Shown in pieces: positions 8,141 through 16,487 of a stretch of 49,507 bases of DNA (the stretch's first letter is position 1; each line of letters begins with the position of its first letter). The stretch comes from Methanobrevibacter sp. (lineage in GTDB: Archaea > Methanobacteriota > Methanobacteria > Methanobacteriales > Methanobacteriaceae): contig JAFRFB010000045.1 of the NCBI GenBank assembly GCA_017434555.1, positions 1 to 49,507 on the forward strand. Direction: 5' to 3'. The notes below the pieces were generated by a model. The model was not told the origin of the DNA. It was given only the letters and a program-made list of their open reading frames with translations, and did no database searches. Made by a program: the position numbers and the translations under genes.

Positions 8141-9108
8141 TTATTGTCTTTTAAAATCAATCTGGATTGTTCATCAAAACGATTGTAATCTGAAATGTAA
8201 TTTTTATCCTGAACCGGTTTGAACTTATCAAATTCTTCTTTTACAAACTCATCAACAGCTTTTCTGGAAATACTTCCCTTTCCATGCAAGATTTGATATT
8301 CGTTGAATTCTAAAAATTTGTCTAAACGAGAAGCCCAATCCTTCATAGACATTGCTTTTTGCCTTAAAGCCAAATTCTCAGCATAATCCAAATACATATT
8401 AACAATTCGATTAAGTTCAGAAATCTCTTCTTCAGACAAATAGTTTTTAGCTACTTTAGCATCACTCAACATAATTTTACCATTAGGAGCATCCTTCCAG
8501 GTAGTTAATCCCATATGTTCCATTTCACTGTTAGCCCGTTCTTTAATGATTTCTGGAGGAGTTAAACCTGAAATTGCATAATGTAATTTAGATTGAACAC
8601 ACTTGTAGAAATTAATAGTTATTTCGGCTTTTGGATTATAATCATATGATGTGGCGAAAAGATCAGTCACCTTTTCATACACTCTCCTTTCAGATGATCT
8701 GATTTCTTTAATTCGCTCAACAAGTTCCGTGAAATAATCCTTACCAAAACGGGAACCATTTTTTAAAAGTTCATCATCTAAAACGAAACCTTTAATCATG
8801 AACTCTTTTAAAACACTTGTAACCCATATTCTGAAGCGTATTGCATTTTTAGAGTTGACTCTATATCCCACAGAGATAATAGCATCCAAATTGTAAAAAG
8901 TTTGATTACGTTTTACTTTACGATTTCCTTCAGTTTGAACTGTCAAAATTTTTTTGACAGTTGAATTTTTTTCTAATTCTCCAGTTTTGAAAACATCACT
9001 AAGATGATATGAAATATTTTGTTTTGAAACATTGAACAAATCAGCCATTGTTTTCTGTGTAGCCCACATAGTCTCCCTTTCATGGTCAATAATAACATCT
9101 ATTGACAC
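8137..9108 (-). CDS. rhuM: RhuM family protein, 5' end separated by an in-frame stop
   Basis: A 323-residue RhuM/virulence-associated protein. The N-terminal region (WATQKTMADLFNVSKQNISYHL) is the helix-turn-helix-like segment of the family, followed by NLDAIISVGYRVNSKNAIRFRIW, its most conserved block. Function is unknown; family members often sit in restriction-modification or mobile regions. The start here is a GTG that comes directly after a TAA stop. Upstream and in the same frame are 18 more codons with a strong ribosome binding site that look like the normal RhuM N-terminus (see 9109-9165). The protein is therefore either made by termination-reinitiation, lacking about 19 residues, or the gene is decaying. 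No restriction-modification genes are nearby. The stop codon overlaps nudC. Confidence 0.82.
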   Translation of the reverse strand: MSIDVIIDHERETMWATQKTMADLFNVSKQNISYHLSDVFKTGELEKNSTVKKILTVQTEGNRKVKRNQTFYNLDAIISVGYRVNSKNAIRFRIWVTSVLKEFMIKGFVLDDELLKNGSRFGKDYFTELVERIKEIRSSERRVYEKVTDLFATSYDYNPKAEITINFYKCVQSKLHYAISGLTPPEIIKERANSEMEHMGLTTWKDAPNGKIMLSDAKVAKNYLSEEEISELNRIVNMYLDYAENLALRQKAMSMKDWASRLDKFLEFNEYQILHGKGSISRKAVDEFVKEEFDKFKPVQDKNYISDYNRFDEQSRLILKDNN

Positions 9109-9165
9109 TTATCCTTCTTCACCAATATATAATAAAGTATTTTGTATTTGACACTCTTCTTTCAT
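9109..9165 (-). other. Detached rhuM 5' segment ending in TAA
   Basis: From the ATG at 9165 the frame reads MKEECQIQNTLLYIGEEG, then TAA (9111-9109), then continues in the same frame into GTG-TCA-ATA of rhuM. An AAGGAG ribosome binding site (9174-9179, minus strand) is 8 bases before this ATG, the best-placed signal in the region. RhuM proteins normally begin with a stretch like this ending in EDGK before the next strand, so the stop probably replaces a single residue such as Lys (AAA to TAA). Confidence 0.7.
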
Positions 9166-9851
9166 TTAATTTTCTCCTTATTTTTTTAATTAAATGCGAT
9201 TAATAATTTAAATATCCTATTATATAAACTTTATTTATGAGTTAGAGCAATATTTATCACATAAGGAAATATTTATGAGTTAAAACAATTTTTATGACTC
9301 AAAGCAATTTTTATAAGTGAGAACAATTTTTATGAGTCAAAGCAATTTTAGTGGATTGTTGATTATTCAATTTTGAATTGTTTTTATAACCAATTTTTTC
9401 AGAAAAAAAGATTAACTTGAATGAGTCCAAATTCCATGAAGATAAATACAAGTGGTTTACTCATTTAATATTAAACTATTAAACTATTTTTTAACTAATT
9501 ATTTTAAAATTAAAGAAAAATTAGGCTGATTTTTGTCAAATCGAAACTAAAGTGTAAAAAAATTAAATTGAAAAAAACCTATAAAACTTTACAGACTCAA
9601 TTTTCTAAAAGATTTTACCAAATATTTTTCAAGACAAAAATCAATTTAGATTACTCACCAACAAATTATAATCAAATGAAATTTTATTTTATAATTAAAT
9701 CTTTCGAACAACAGAAATTAGTAATACCCATATACTCGGACAATAATTATTCATGAACAGAAAAATAATCTTAAGATATAAATAATTTGAACAATATAAA
9801 ATATTTGGGTTAATAAAATTTAATTCGACTTACTGCTTAGGAGTAAAAAAA
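9166..9851. other. AT-rich intergenic region between rhuM and the F420 ligase-like gene
   Basis: The only gene-free stretch over 300 bases. It contains the rhuM ribosome binding site and TATA box (TTTATATAAT on the minus strand, about 9221-9231), the 19-bp repeat array (9234-9347), then roughly 430 bases of very AT-rich sequence. A 62-codon frame from a TTG at 9568 has no ribosome binding site and low-complexity composition, and is not counted as a gene. The right end holds a TATA-like box (AATATAAAATATT, about 9793-9805) and the AGGAG site of the next gene. Confidence 0.6.
9234..9347. repeat. Six tandem 19-bp repeats beside the rhuM promoter
   Basis: Six consecutive units of exactly 19 bases start at 9234, 9253, 9272, 9291, 9310 and 9329, with consensus TTTATGAGTCAAAGCAATT. 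Unit 2 (TTTATCACATAAGGAAATA) is the most divergent; units 3-6 differ from the consensus at only 0-4 positions. There are no spacers, so this is not a CRISPR. The array ends a few bases from the rhuM TATA box, the position of an upstream operator. A TGASTCA-like core appears in several units. Function is inferred. Confidence 0.85.
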
Positions 9852-11036
9852 ATGAGATGTGTTGGTACTGTAGTACGTGGTATAAGAACACCAATTATTA
9901 AAGAAAATGATGATTTAGCTACAATAGTTGTAGATTCACTAATGGCTGCAAAAGAAAGCGAAGGATTCGAATTTAGGGACAAAGATATAGTTGCAATTAC
10001 CGAAGCGGTTGTAGGAATTTCAGAAGGAAATTACGTAACCGTTGACGATGTTACCAAAGATGTTGAAAACAAATTTCCATCCAAAAACATAGGAGTTGTA
10101 AATCCTATTTTAAGTAGAAACAGATTTTCAATTATCCTAAAAGGTATCGCAAGAGGAATGGACAAAATTACATTATTAACATCATTCCCTGCAGACGAAG
10201 TAGGAAACGGTATTTTAGATGAAGAAATCTTAGAAAAAAGTGAATACCATTTAGGAAGTGTCATTTCAGAAGACGAATACAAAGAAACTTTCGGCTCATG
10301 GATTCACCCATTCACAGGCATTAACATGATCGATTTCTACAGAGAATTAATCGAAAGCGAAGACTGTGAAGTCGAATTCGTATTTTCCAATGACGTAAAA
10401 ACAATTCTAGATTACAACAAAGATATTTTAACCTGTGACATCCACACAAGAGAAAAAACCGTAAAATTACTAAAAGACCTTGGAGCTAACGTATACGGAT
10501 TACACCAAATCCTAACCGAACCAATTGGAGACTCAGGTTCCAATCCAGATTACGGATTACTCGGATCCAACAAAGCAACAGAAGAAAAATTAAAACTATT
10601 CCCAAAAACAGGCGACAAAGTAGTCAGAGAAGTACAAAAAAGATTAATCGACCTAACCGGCAAACAGATTGAAGTAATGGTTTACGGAGACGGCGCATTC
10701 AAAGACCCTGTTGGAAAAATCTGGGAATTAGCAGACCCTGTTGTATCACCAGCACATACTGACGGATTAATAGGAACTCCAAACGAAATCAAATTAAAAT
10801 ACGTTTCAGATAATAAATTCGCTGATTTAAAAGGCGATGAATTAAAAGAAGCTATCAAAGAAGAAATCAGAACCAAAGATAAAGACTTAACTGGACAAAT
10901 GATTACCGAAGGAACAACACCAAGAGTATTAACCGATTTAATCGGTTCTCTATGTGACTTAACCAGCGGTTCCGGAGATAAAGGAACTCCAGTTATATTC
11001 ATCCAAGGATATTTCGATAATTTAGCAAATGACTAA
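9852..11036 (+). CDS. Coenzyme F420-0:gamma-glutamyl ligase domain protein
   Basis: A 394-residue protein of the F420_ligase (CofE-like) family. Its N-terminus (RTPIIKENDDL, DKDIVAITEAVVGISEGNYV) and the GDGAFKDPVGKIWELADPVV block match that family. It is longer than standard CofE (about 250 residues), belonging to the extended version found in methanogens and some bacteria. Classic CofE adds L-glutamates to F420-0 with GTP. Whether this version does so, or uses another glutamate acceptor, is unknown. AGGAG about 8 bases upstream of the ATG supports the start. Monocistronic; a T-rich terminator follows at 11049-11062, shared with the convergent aminotransferase. Confidence 0.75.
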   Translation: MRCVGTVVRGIRTPIIKENDDLATIVVDSLMAAKESEGFEFRDKDIVAITEAVVGISEGNYVTVDDVTKDVENKFPSKNIGVVNPILSRNRFSIILKGIARGMDKITLLTSFPADEVGNGILDEEILEKSEYHLGSVISEDEYKETFGSWIHPFTGINMIDFYRELIESEDCEVEFVFSNDVKTILDYNKDILTCDIHTREKTVKLLKDLGANVYGLHQILTEPIGDSGSNPDYGLLGSNKATEEKLKLFPKTGDKVVREVQKRLIDLTGKQIEVMVYGDGAFKDPVGKIWELADPVVSPAHTDGLIGTPNEIKLKYVSDNKFADLKGDELKEAIKEEIRTKDKDLTGQMITEGTTPRVLTDLIGSLCDLTSGSGDKGTPVIFIQGYFDNLAND

Positions 11037-11044
11037 ATTACGAA

Positions 11045-11062
11045 ACCCCTTTTTCTTTTTTT
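11045..11062 (+). terminator. Oligo-T terminator region
   Basis: The run CCCCTTTTTCTTTTTTT lies directly after the F420 ligase-like gene. Archaeal polymerase terminates at such T tracts. On the opposite strand the aminotransferase gene ends within it. Confidence 0.45.
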
Positions 11063-12224
11063 AAAACTGTTTAATATTGTTTAAACTGATTATTCCACCT
11101 TTTAACCTTAAAAGACCATCAATCAACAATTCTTCAGGACATGCAATATTCATCCTTAAGAAGTTATCTCCACACTCTCCAAAGTCTATTCCGGCAGATA
11201 AGAAGAGTCCCTGGTTGGACCTTAAGAATTCAGATAATATTTTTGATTTAAAACCAATAGCTGAACAGTCAAGCCACAACAGATATGTTGCATCACATTC
11301 AAGCATTTTTATGACGGGAAGTTCATCAGTTAAAAATTCCTTAACGATTTGCTTATTTTTATATAACACTTCCCTAAGTTCATCCAGCCATTTTCCAGAT
11401 TCATTATAAGCAGCAATTACAGCAGCTGTTGCAAATACATTGCAGGAATCTGAATTATCAATATGCATTTGAGTTTTTACTTTTTCTAAAAGTTCATTGT
11501 TTGTTGTATGAACAATAGAGCTTTGAAAACCTGCAATATTAAATGATTTTGAAGGAGAAAGACATCTTATCACATTATCATCCGCTTCAAATGGATTGTA
11601 TTTGACTCCAGGGTCCGTCAAATCACAGTGGATTTCATCAGATATTAAAATGACATCATGTTTTTTACATAATTCAGAAATTTTAGATAAATCATCCCTG
11701 GACCAGATTTTACCGATAGGATTGTGGGGATTACATAAAATCATCAGCTTAACTCTTGAAAGCTTTTCATCCAAGTCATCAAAGTCAATTCTGTATTTGC
11801 CGTCCTCATAGATTAACTCATTTTCAAGGACTTTACGATTGTTGTCTTCAATTACATAGTAGAATACATGGTAAACTGGGGACTGAATCAGTATCTCGTC
11901 GTTTTCATCAGTCAGACATCTTATCATTGATGAAATTGAAGGCATTACACCTATGGAATATGCCATGTCTTCACGAGACATTTCAAGACCATAATTTGAA
12001 TCCCACCAGTTAATGTATGCTTCAAATAGCTCATCAGGAACAATCGTATAACCATAAACAGGATGATTTGCTCTTTTTTGAATAGCTTTTTGGATTTGCG
12101 GCGCTACCTTGAAATCCATATCCGCCACCCACATCGGGACATCATCATCAAAAAGATCCCATTTTACTGAGTTCGTATTGTGTCTGTCGATGACACTTTC
12201 AAAATCATATTCAGTATTTTTCAT
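11061..12224 (-). CDS. MalY/PatB-type PLP aminotransferase (cystathionine beta-lyase-like)
   Basis: A 387-residue fold-type I PLP enzyme of the MalY/PatB group. Diagnostic pieces are DVPMWVADMDFKVAP near the start, LCNPHNPIGKIWS (the Asn that contacts PLP), ISDEIHCDLT (the Asp) and SPSKSFNIAGFQ (the Schiff-base Lys). Members usually cleave cystathionine or cysteine (beta C-S lyase). A more upstream ATG at 12242 exists but forms part of the GAGGGA ribosome binding site for the ATG at 12224, so the latter is chosen. It overlaps the upstream nitroreductase gene by 14 bases, indicating an operon. The substrate is inferred from the family; methionine/cysteine metabolism is most likely. Confidence 0.88.
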   Translation of the reverse strand: MKNTEYDFESVIDRHNTNSVKWDLFDDDVPMWVADMDFKVAPQIQKAIQKRANHPVYGYTIVPDELFEAYINWWDSNYGLEMSREDMAYSIGVMPSISSMIRCLTDENDEILIQSPVYHVFYYVIEDNNRKVLENELIYEDGKYRIDFDDLDEKLSRVKLMILCNPHNPIGKIWSRDDLSKISELCKKHDVILISDEIHCDLTDPGVKYNPFEADDNVIRCLSPSKSFNIAGFQSSIVHTTNNELLEKVKTQMHIDNSDSCNVFATAAVIAAYNESGKWLDELREVLYKNKQIVKEFLTDELPVIKMLECDATYLLWLDCSAIGFKSKILSEFLRSNQGLFLSAGIDFGECGDNFLRMNIACPEELLIDGLLRLKGGIISLNNIKQF

Positions 12225-12726
12225 AATGTATTCTTCCCTCATCGAATTTATCCATGAACTTGTTTTGCCAGCCTTCAGCAGGATAACCTATAGTTATTAC
12301 ACAGAAGGGTTTTTGGTTTTCATTGTCAAGGCCAAATAAATCGGCAACTTTCTCCATTGTCTCTTCGGTTGGAGCTACACCATTCCAGAGACCCCCTAAT
12401 CCAAGATTAACCGCTTCAAGAAGCATGTTTTCAGCAGCCGCTGCCATGTCCTGCTGCCAATGTAGCTTGTAAAATGCCCTTTCAATGTTTGCAACAAGCA
12501 ATATTGCAACAGGAGCTGTTTTTACTCTAGGCTTGATTTCAGCAAGTTCAGCTAAAGTTTTTTTGTTTTTGATGACGACAAATTCCCATGGCTCAGCGCC
12601 TAATCTGGAACCCGGTGCCTGCATTCCTGCTTTTATAATCTTCAAGATATCTTCATCACTAACATCCTTATCCTGATATTCACGGATGCTTCTTCTTGTT
12701 TTAATAATTTCTTCAAAATCTGTCAT
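12211..12726 (-). CDS. Nitroreductase family FMN oxidoreductase
   Basis: A 171-residue nitroreductase-fold protein. The FMN-binding signature RRSIREY occurs at residues 12-18, followed by APGSRLGAEPWEFVVI and the NLGLGGLWNG loop that contacts flavin. Members reduce nitro compounds, quinones or flavins using NAD(P)H; the physiological substrate is unknown. It is the first gene of a two-gene operon with the MalY-type aminotransferase. No ribosome binding site is seen directly before ATG 12726, so translation may be leaderless. Confidence 0.92.
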   Translation of the reverse strand: MTDFEEIIKTRRSIREYQDKDVSDEDILKIIKAGMQAPGSRLGAEPWEFVVIKNKKTLAELAEIKPRVKTAPVAILLVANIERAFYKLHWQQDMAAAAENMLLEAVNLGLGGLWNGVAPTEETMEKVADLFGLDNENQKPFCVITIGYPAEGWQNKFMDKFDEGRIHYEKY

Positions 12727-12797
12727 GTTAATTAATAGTTTGACAAGATATTTAAATTTAAATATATTAGAAATTATAATTTGAATTAGGTAATATT

Positions 12798-13253
12798 ATG
12801 AAAATTTGTAAATCCACAGAGGATGACTTGCCGAAAATACTTGCTCTTCAGTATCTTGCATTTCAAAGTGAAGTGAAGCTATTTAAAAACAAAAAAGATC
12901 TGCCGCTAAAGCAGACTCTAGATGAATTGACTGATGAACTGAATAAGGGGGTGATATTAAAGCTGATATTAGATGATGATACAATTATCGGTTCTGTTAG
13001 AGCATATACAAAAGACGGAACAACACATATAGGAAAACTAATGGTTCATCCGGATTATAGAAAAAGAGGTTTAGGAACTGAACTCATGGAAAAAATTGAA
13101 AACTGCTTTTTAAATACAATATATGAACTTTTTACAGCCTCCAAAAGTGTAAACAACATCGAATTTTATAAAAAAAGAGGATATAAAATATTCACTGAAA
13201 AAAGAATAAATGAAGAGCTAGTTTTCATATATATGCGAAAACCAGCAAAATAA
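12798..13253 (+). CDS. GNAT family N-acetyltransferase
   Basis: A 151-residue GNAT domain with the acetyl-CoA binding motif A at IGKLMVHPDYRKRGLGTELME (R-K-R-G-L-G) and a C-terminal FYKKRGYKIF segment. Acceptor is not predictable. AGGTAA precedes the ATG. Divergent from the nitroreductase gene, with a promoter region of about 70 bases in between. Confidence 0.9.
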   Translation: MKICKSTEDDLPKILALQYLAFQSEVKLFKNKKDLPLKQTLDELTDELNKGVILKLILDDDTIIGSVRAYTKDGTTHIGKLMVHPDYRKRGLGTELMEKIENCFLNTIYELFTASKSVNNIEFYKKRGYKIFTEKRINEELVFIYMRKPAK

Positions 13254-13313
13254 TCTAATATGAAGTTTTTAAAATATTTAAAATTTTAATTAAAAATAAA
13301 AGAGAAAAATTGA

Positions 13314-13949
13314 TTAAATTTTACTTAGTTCTGCACCGATTTTAAAGGCGTTTTCTATATCTTTTGGATATTGTAAAATAAGCTGTTTTTCCTTTAGTTC
13401 CTGTGAAAAACCTGCCATATTGTATTTTGAATAATCATGAACCTGAAGGGTATCGCAAACAGGATATGATTTAACTTCGCCATTTAAGAATGAAAATAGA
13501 TATTCAACAGTTGAAAGGCTTGCTTCCATAGACTGTTTATAGTAATCAAAGGGTGCGTTCATGGTGTAAAAAATTCCCACATTAACTTTTCCGGTATAAT
13601 AGCTTGATCCGTCATCATATGACATTATACAAAATATCAGTCTTTCAATTAATGCACGAAATTCACTTGTAGGTTCTCCAAAGTAAATCGGAGTACCTAT
13701 AAGCAAGGCATCTGCTTCAAGGATTTTTTCAATTAATGGAGAAAGCTCATCATTCCAATAACATTTTCCCTTAGGCTTATCTTTTAATTTACAGACCAGA
13801 CAGCTTCTGCATCCCTTAAAAACCAAATCGTATAAATTAACGTATTCTGTTTCAGCCCCAACAGATTCAGCTCCCTTTAAAGCTGACTCCATTACTTCAG
13901 CAGTATTCCATTTCTTACGTGGACTTGCATTAATAACAATAGTTTTCAT
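13314..13949 (-). CDS. NADPH-dependent FMN reductase / iron-sulfur flavoprotein
   Basis: A 211-residue flavodoxin-fold protein. The phosphate-binding loop INASPRKKWNTAEVM is at the N-terminus, and a cysteine cluster CRSCLVC...KGKC follows at about residues 47-63, as in archaeal iron-sulfur flavoproteins (Isf). GTPIYFGEPTSEFRALIERL is the conserved flavin-side motif. Such proteins shuttle electrons and have been linked to oxidative stress in methanogens. Whether a 4Fe-4S cluster is built depends on the fourth cysteine. Confidence 0.85.
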   Translation of the reverse strand: MKTIVINASPRKKWNTAEVMESALKGAESVGAETEYVNLYDLVFKGCRSCLVCKLKDKPKGKCYWNDELSPLIEKILEADALLIGTPIYFGEPTSEFRALIERLIFCIMSYDDGSSYYTGKVNVGIFYTMNAPFDYYKQSMEASLSTVEYLFSFLNGEVKSYPVCDTLQVHDYSKYNMAGFSQELKEKQLILQYPKDIENAFKIGAELSKI

Positions 13950-13985
13950 AAGATTTATTCTATTGATTCTAATTTAAAAATTTTC

Positions 13986-14345
13986 TTATGATTTATCGAT
14001 GTAATTCCAGGCAGGCTCTACATTCCCATAATCTACAGCACCAGGCTCATTAGGATGGTATTTCTTGCTTGGTCCTAAAGACTGTAGAATATTTCCATTA
14101 TCATCCACTACATAATAATATCCATCTTCACCCATAACCGTATGAGTATTGCTTCCACCAGAGCTGCTTCCGCTGCTGCTTACTTCTTCGGTATTAATTT
14201 GCTCAACATTAACACTAGAATTAGTTGTATTATTAACAACAGTATCTGCATTAGAATTATTGTTATTGAAAATGAAAAATATTCCTCCAACAATAATTAG
14301 GATTAAAATAGCTGCCAAAATTATTATAATATTGTTTAAATTCAA
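13986..14345 (-). CDS. Small membrane-anchored hypothetical protein
   Basis: A 119-residue protein of unknown function. Residues 4-26 are a single hydrophobic helix. A low-complexity Asn/Ser/Thr/Gly linker follows (about 28-67), then a compact C-terminal segment with two aromatic motifs (GYYYVVDDNGN and EPAWNYIDKS). Probably N-anchored with the tail outside the cell. The start is a TTG at 14345 supported by AGGTGAT 5 bases upstream; no ATG fits better. I do not recognise a family. Confidence 0.7.
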   Translation of the reverse strand: MNLNNIIIILAAILILIIVGGIFFIFNNNNSNADTVVNNTTNSSVNVEQINTEEVSSSGSSSGGSNTHTVMGEDGYYYVVDDNGNILQSLGPSKKYHPNEPGAVDYGNVEPAWNYIDKS

Positions 14346-14375
14346 TTAATCACCTAGAACATCTATATTCAGACA

Positions 14376-14612
14376 TTATTTGAGCTCATATTTTAATGCT
14401 CCTGAAGGACATTTGTCAATGATTTCTGCAATTTCTTTAGCCGGTGCCTGGGATATGTCAACCCATGGTCTTCTTGAAACATCAAAAACCTTATTGTTTC
14501 CTCTTACACATTCAGTTGCATGAACACACAAGTCCGGATTCCAAAATACAATTATTTCATCATTTTCATAAGCTTTATAGCCGTTTTCCAATAATTCTTC
14601 TTTAATTGACAT
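14376..14612 (-). CDS. Divergent monocluster ferredoxin-like protein (Fer4_19 type)
   Basis: A 78-residue protein similar to the divergent 4Fe-4S monocluster family (YjdI-like): IVFWNPDLCVHATECVRG, RRPWVDISQA and IIDKCPSGALKY. Three cysteines are in the expected places; the cluster would need a further ligand, as usual in this family. In other organisms it is often fused or linked to CDGSH proteins. The ATG at 14612 is chosen over the GTG at 14621. A single-gene unit by spacing. Confidence 0.85.
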   Translation of the reverse strand: MSIKEELLENGYKAYENDEIIVFWNPDLCVHATECVRGNNKVFDVSRRPWVDISQAPAKEIAEIIDKCPSGALKYELK

Positions 14613-14683
14613 GATAACCACTCACAATCATTATGTATTAATTAAATTGATTGATGGATTATATATGTTTATCGCTTTAATTC

Positions 14684-14717
14684 TTAAAAAAATAGTTGGA
14701 GTGTGTAAAAACACACT
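14684..14717 (-). terminator. Hairpin terminator after serS
   Basis: AGTGTGT (14700-14706) and ACACACT (14711-14717) form a perfect 7-bp stem with a 4-base loop. On the minus strand it lies 15 bases beyond the serS stop and is followed by a run of seven T (14686-14692). The layout is that of a Rho-independent-like terminator. Confidence 0.6.
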
Positions 14718-14731
14718 TATAATTTGATAAT

Positions 14732-16009
14732 TTATTTTTTAGCTTCAATGACAGTTTTTCCATTCATGTAAGGGACTAACACTTCAGGAACTTTAACACT
14801 GCCATCAGGCTGTTGATAGTTTTCCAAAATACAGCACATTGTCCTTTCAGTTGCAATAGCTGTACTGTTTAATGTGTGCAAGGTTTGAGCGTCTCCGGAA
14901 CCTGCTCTTCCATAACGAGTTTTGGTTTTTCTTGCCTGATAATCCTTACAGTTGGTACATGAAACAAGTTCTCTGAATGCTCCGGAACCTGGGAACCATG
15001 CTTCAAGGTCATATTTAATAGCTGCATTATCGTTTAAAGCAGAAGATACAATAGCTATTACCTGATATGGAAGGCCTAATTTCTGATAGATTCTTTCTGT
15101 TACTTCCATCAGGTGATCATGCTGATTTCTTGAATCTTCAGGGGCGGAATAGATGAACTGTTCAATCTTTTCAAACTGGTGAACCCTGAATATTCCTAAA
15201 GTATCTTTTCCGTGTGAACCTGCTTCTTTTCTAAAGCAGGTTGATAGCGCACAGTATCTTAAAGGCAAATCATCAGGTGAGATGATTTCGTTTCTGTGAA
15301 GTGCTGCTAGGGTCTGCTCAGCGGTTGCAATAAGATACATATCCTCATTTTCCACTTTGTATAGAGTTTCGTAAAATTCACCCAGTTCAGAGGTTTCAGC
15401 TGCAACTTCTCCTTTTACAAAGAACGGAGTTTGCATTGGAATGTATCCTTCAGCTTCAAGTTCTTCAAGGGCAAACTGGATTAACGCAAGGTTTAAATGA
15501 AGGATATCTCTTTTCAGGTAGTAGAAACGTGCTCCTGCAATGCTTGCTGCAGTTTCCAAATCAGCACCGTCTATTTTTTTAATTAAATCAACATGGTTTA
15601 AAAGTTCAAAGTCATGTTCTGGGATTTCACCATAGGTTCTAACGACTACGTTATCGTCTTCTGTATCTGAAATCGGTACATCTTCATCTATGATGTTTCC
15701 AACTTTATATCGGTAATCATCTCTGAGTTTAAGATATTCTTCGTTTTTAGCACTCAATTCCTTAATCTCTGCTGCTACTTCTTTTGAACGTTTGATAACT
15801 TCTTCCAAATTACCTTCTTCTTTAGCTTTTTTGAATGATTTAGATAATTTATTTTTTTCAGACCTTAAAGAATTTAATTTTCTTTCACCTTCTCTCCATA
15901 AGGTGTCATATTCTATTACTTTTTCAACATTTTCAGTGCTTCTAAATCTTTTCTTCTCAGAGTCAATGATAATTTCTGGACTTTCTCTGAATAATTTTAT
16001 ATCTAACAC
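14732..16009 (-). CDS. serS: Seryl-tRNA synthetase
   Basis: A 425-residue class II aminoacyl-tRNA synthetase. The N-terminal arm (about residues 30-100) is the long antiparallel coiled coil that clamps the tRNA-Ser variable loop. The catalytic domain shows TAEQTLAALH (the TxE loop that reads serine), motif 2 (TCFRKEAGSHG...FRVHQFEKIEQF) and motif 3 (ATERTMCCILENYQ). It is the common SerRS type, not the divergent zinc-dependent form known from some methanogens. Start ATG at 16009 encodes MLDIKLFRE, standard for the family. Confidence 0.97.
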   Translation of the reverse strand: MLDIKLFRESPEIIIDSEKKRFRSTENVEKVIEYDTLWREGERKLNSLRSEKNKLSKSFKKAKEEGNLEEVIKRSKEVAAEIKELSAKNEEYLKLRDDYRYKVGNIIDEDVPISDTEDDNVVVRTYGEIPEHDFELLNHVDLIKKIDGADLETAASIAGARFYYLKRDILHLNLALIQFALEELEAEGYIPMQTPFFVKGEVAAETSELGEFYETLYKVENEDMYLIATAEQTLAALHRNEIISPDDLPLRYCALSTCFRKEAGSHGKDTLGIFRVHQFEKIEQFIYSAPEDSRNQHDHLMEVTERIYQKLGLPYQVIAIVSSALNDNAAIKYDLEAWFPGSGAFRELVSCTNCKDYQARKTKTRYGRAGSGDAQTLHTLNSTAIATERTMCCILENYQQPDGSVKVPEVLVPYMNGKTVIEAKK

Positions 16010-16067
16010 TTTTTGTCCCCATCAATTTTTTATCACTATATAATTATGAATCTCTTGTATTTTAAAG

Positions 16068-16415
16068 TTAATCCTTAACTTCCTTATCAATTAACATTCT
16101 TCTCATTTTTGTATTGTCCAAAATCTTTAAGTTATCGTCAATGTCATATTTCAGGTCGGCTATGAGGTTAATTTCTTCATCCCAGCCTTCTCTTTCACTG
16201 GTCCTGATTTTTTCCCAGCGTTCATAATCCTCATCTACGGGAATGCCGTTCTTTTTAATGTTATCCAATGCATTGAAAAATTTAAACTGAATAGTTCCTC
16301 TTATTTCCATTAACTTGTCGTACTGTTCAAGCAAATCGTCAAGCTGATAAGACATTAATTTGAACTTTTCGCATTCAAGTTCCAGTTTTACCATATCCAA
16401 ATCATCATTAGTCAT
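16068..16415 (-). CDS. Small coiled-coil hypothetical protein
   Basis: A 115-residue, highly charged, apparently all-helical protein. Heptad patterns run through LELECEKFKLMSYQLDDLL and again through the C-terminal half. There is no membrane segment or recognisable active site. It lies 58 bases upstream of serS on the same strand and could share its transcript. No family recognised. The ATG at 16415 is preceded by TTAATTAAC without an obvious ribosome binding site. Confidence 0.7.
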   Translation of the reverse strand: MTNDDLDMVKLELECEKFKLMSYQLDDLLEQYDKLMEIRGTIQFKFFNALDNIKKNGIPVDEDYERWEKIRTSEREGWDEEINLIADLKYDIDDNLKILDNTKMRRMLIDKEVKD

Positions 16416-16487
16416 GTTAATTAATTTAGAATTGGATATATAAAAAACTTATTTGGCTTAAAAAATAACGGGTGATGGTGAGTGAAT

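Noticed and set aside
9109-9111. Stop-codon recoding by selenocysteine or pyrrolysine in rhuM
   Set aside because: The stop is TAA; selenocysteine uses TGA and pyrrolysine TAG.
9234-9347. Short repeats that might be a CRISPR array
   Set aside because: Units are directly adjacent with no spacers, are only 19 bases long, and no cas genes are nearby (the Cas4-like nuclease at 35702 pairs with a UvrD-type helicase).
9568-9756. 62-codon open frame in the intergenic region
   Set aside because: Starts at TTG, has no ribosome binding site, and its composition matches the AT-rich non-coding background.
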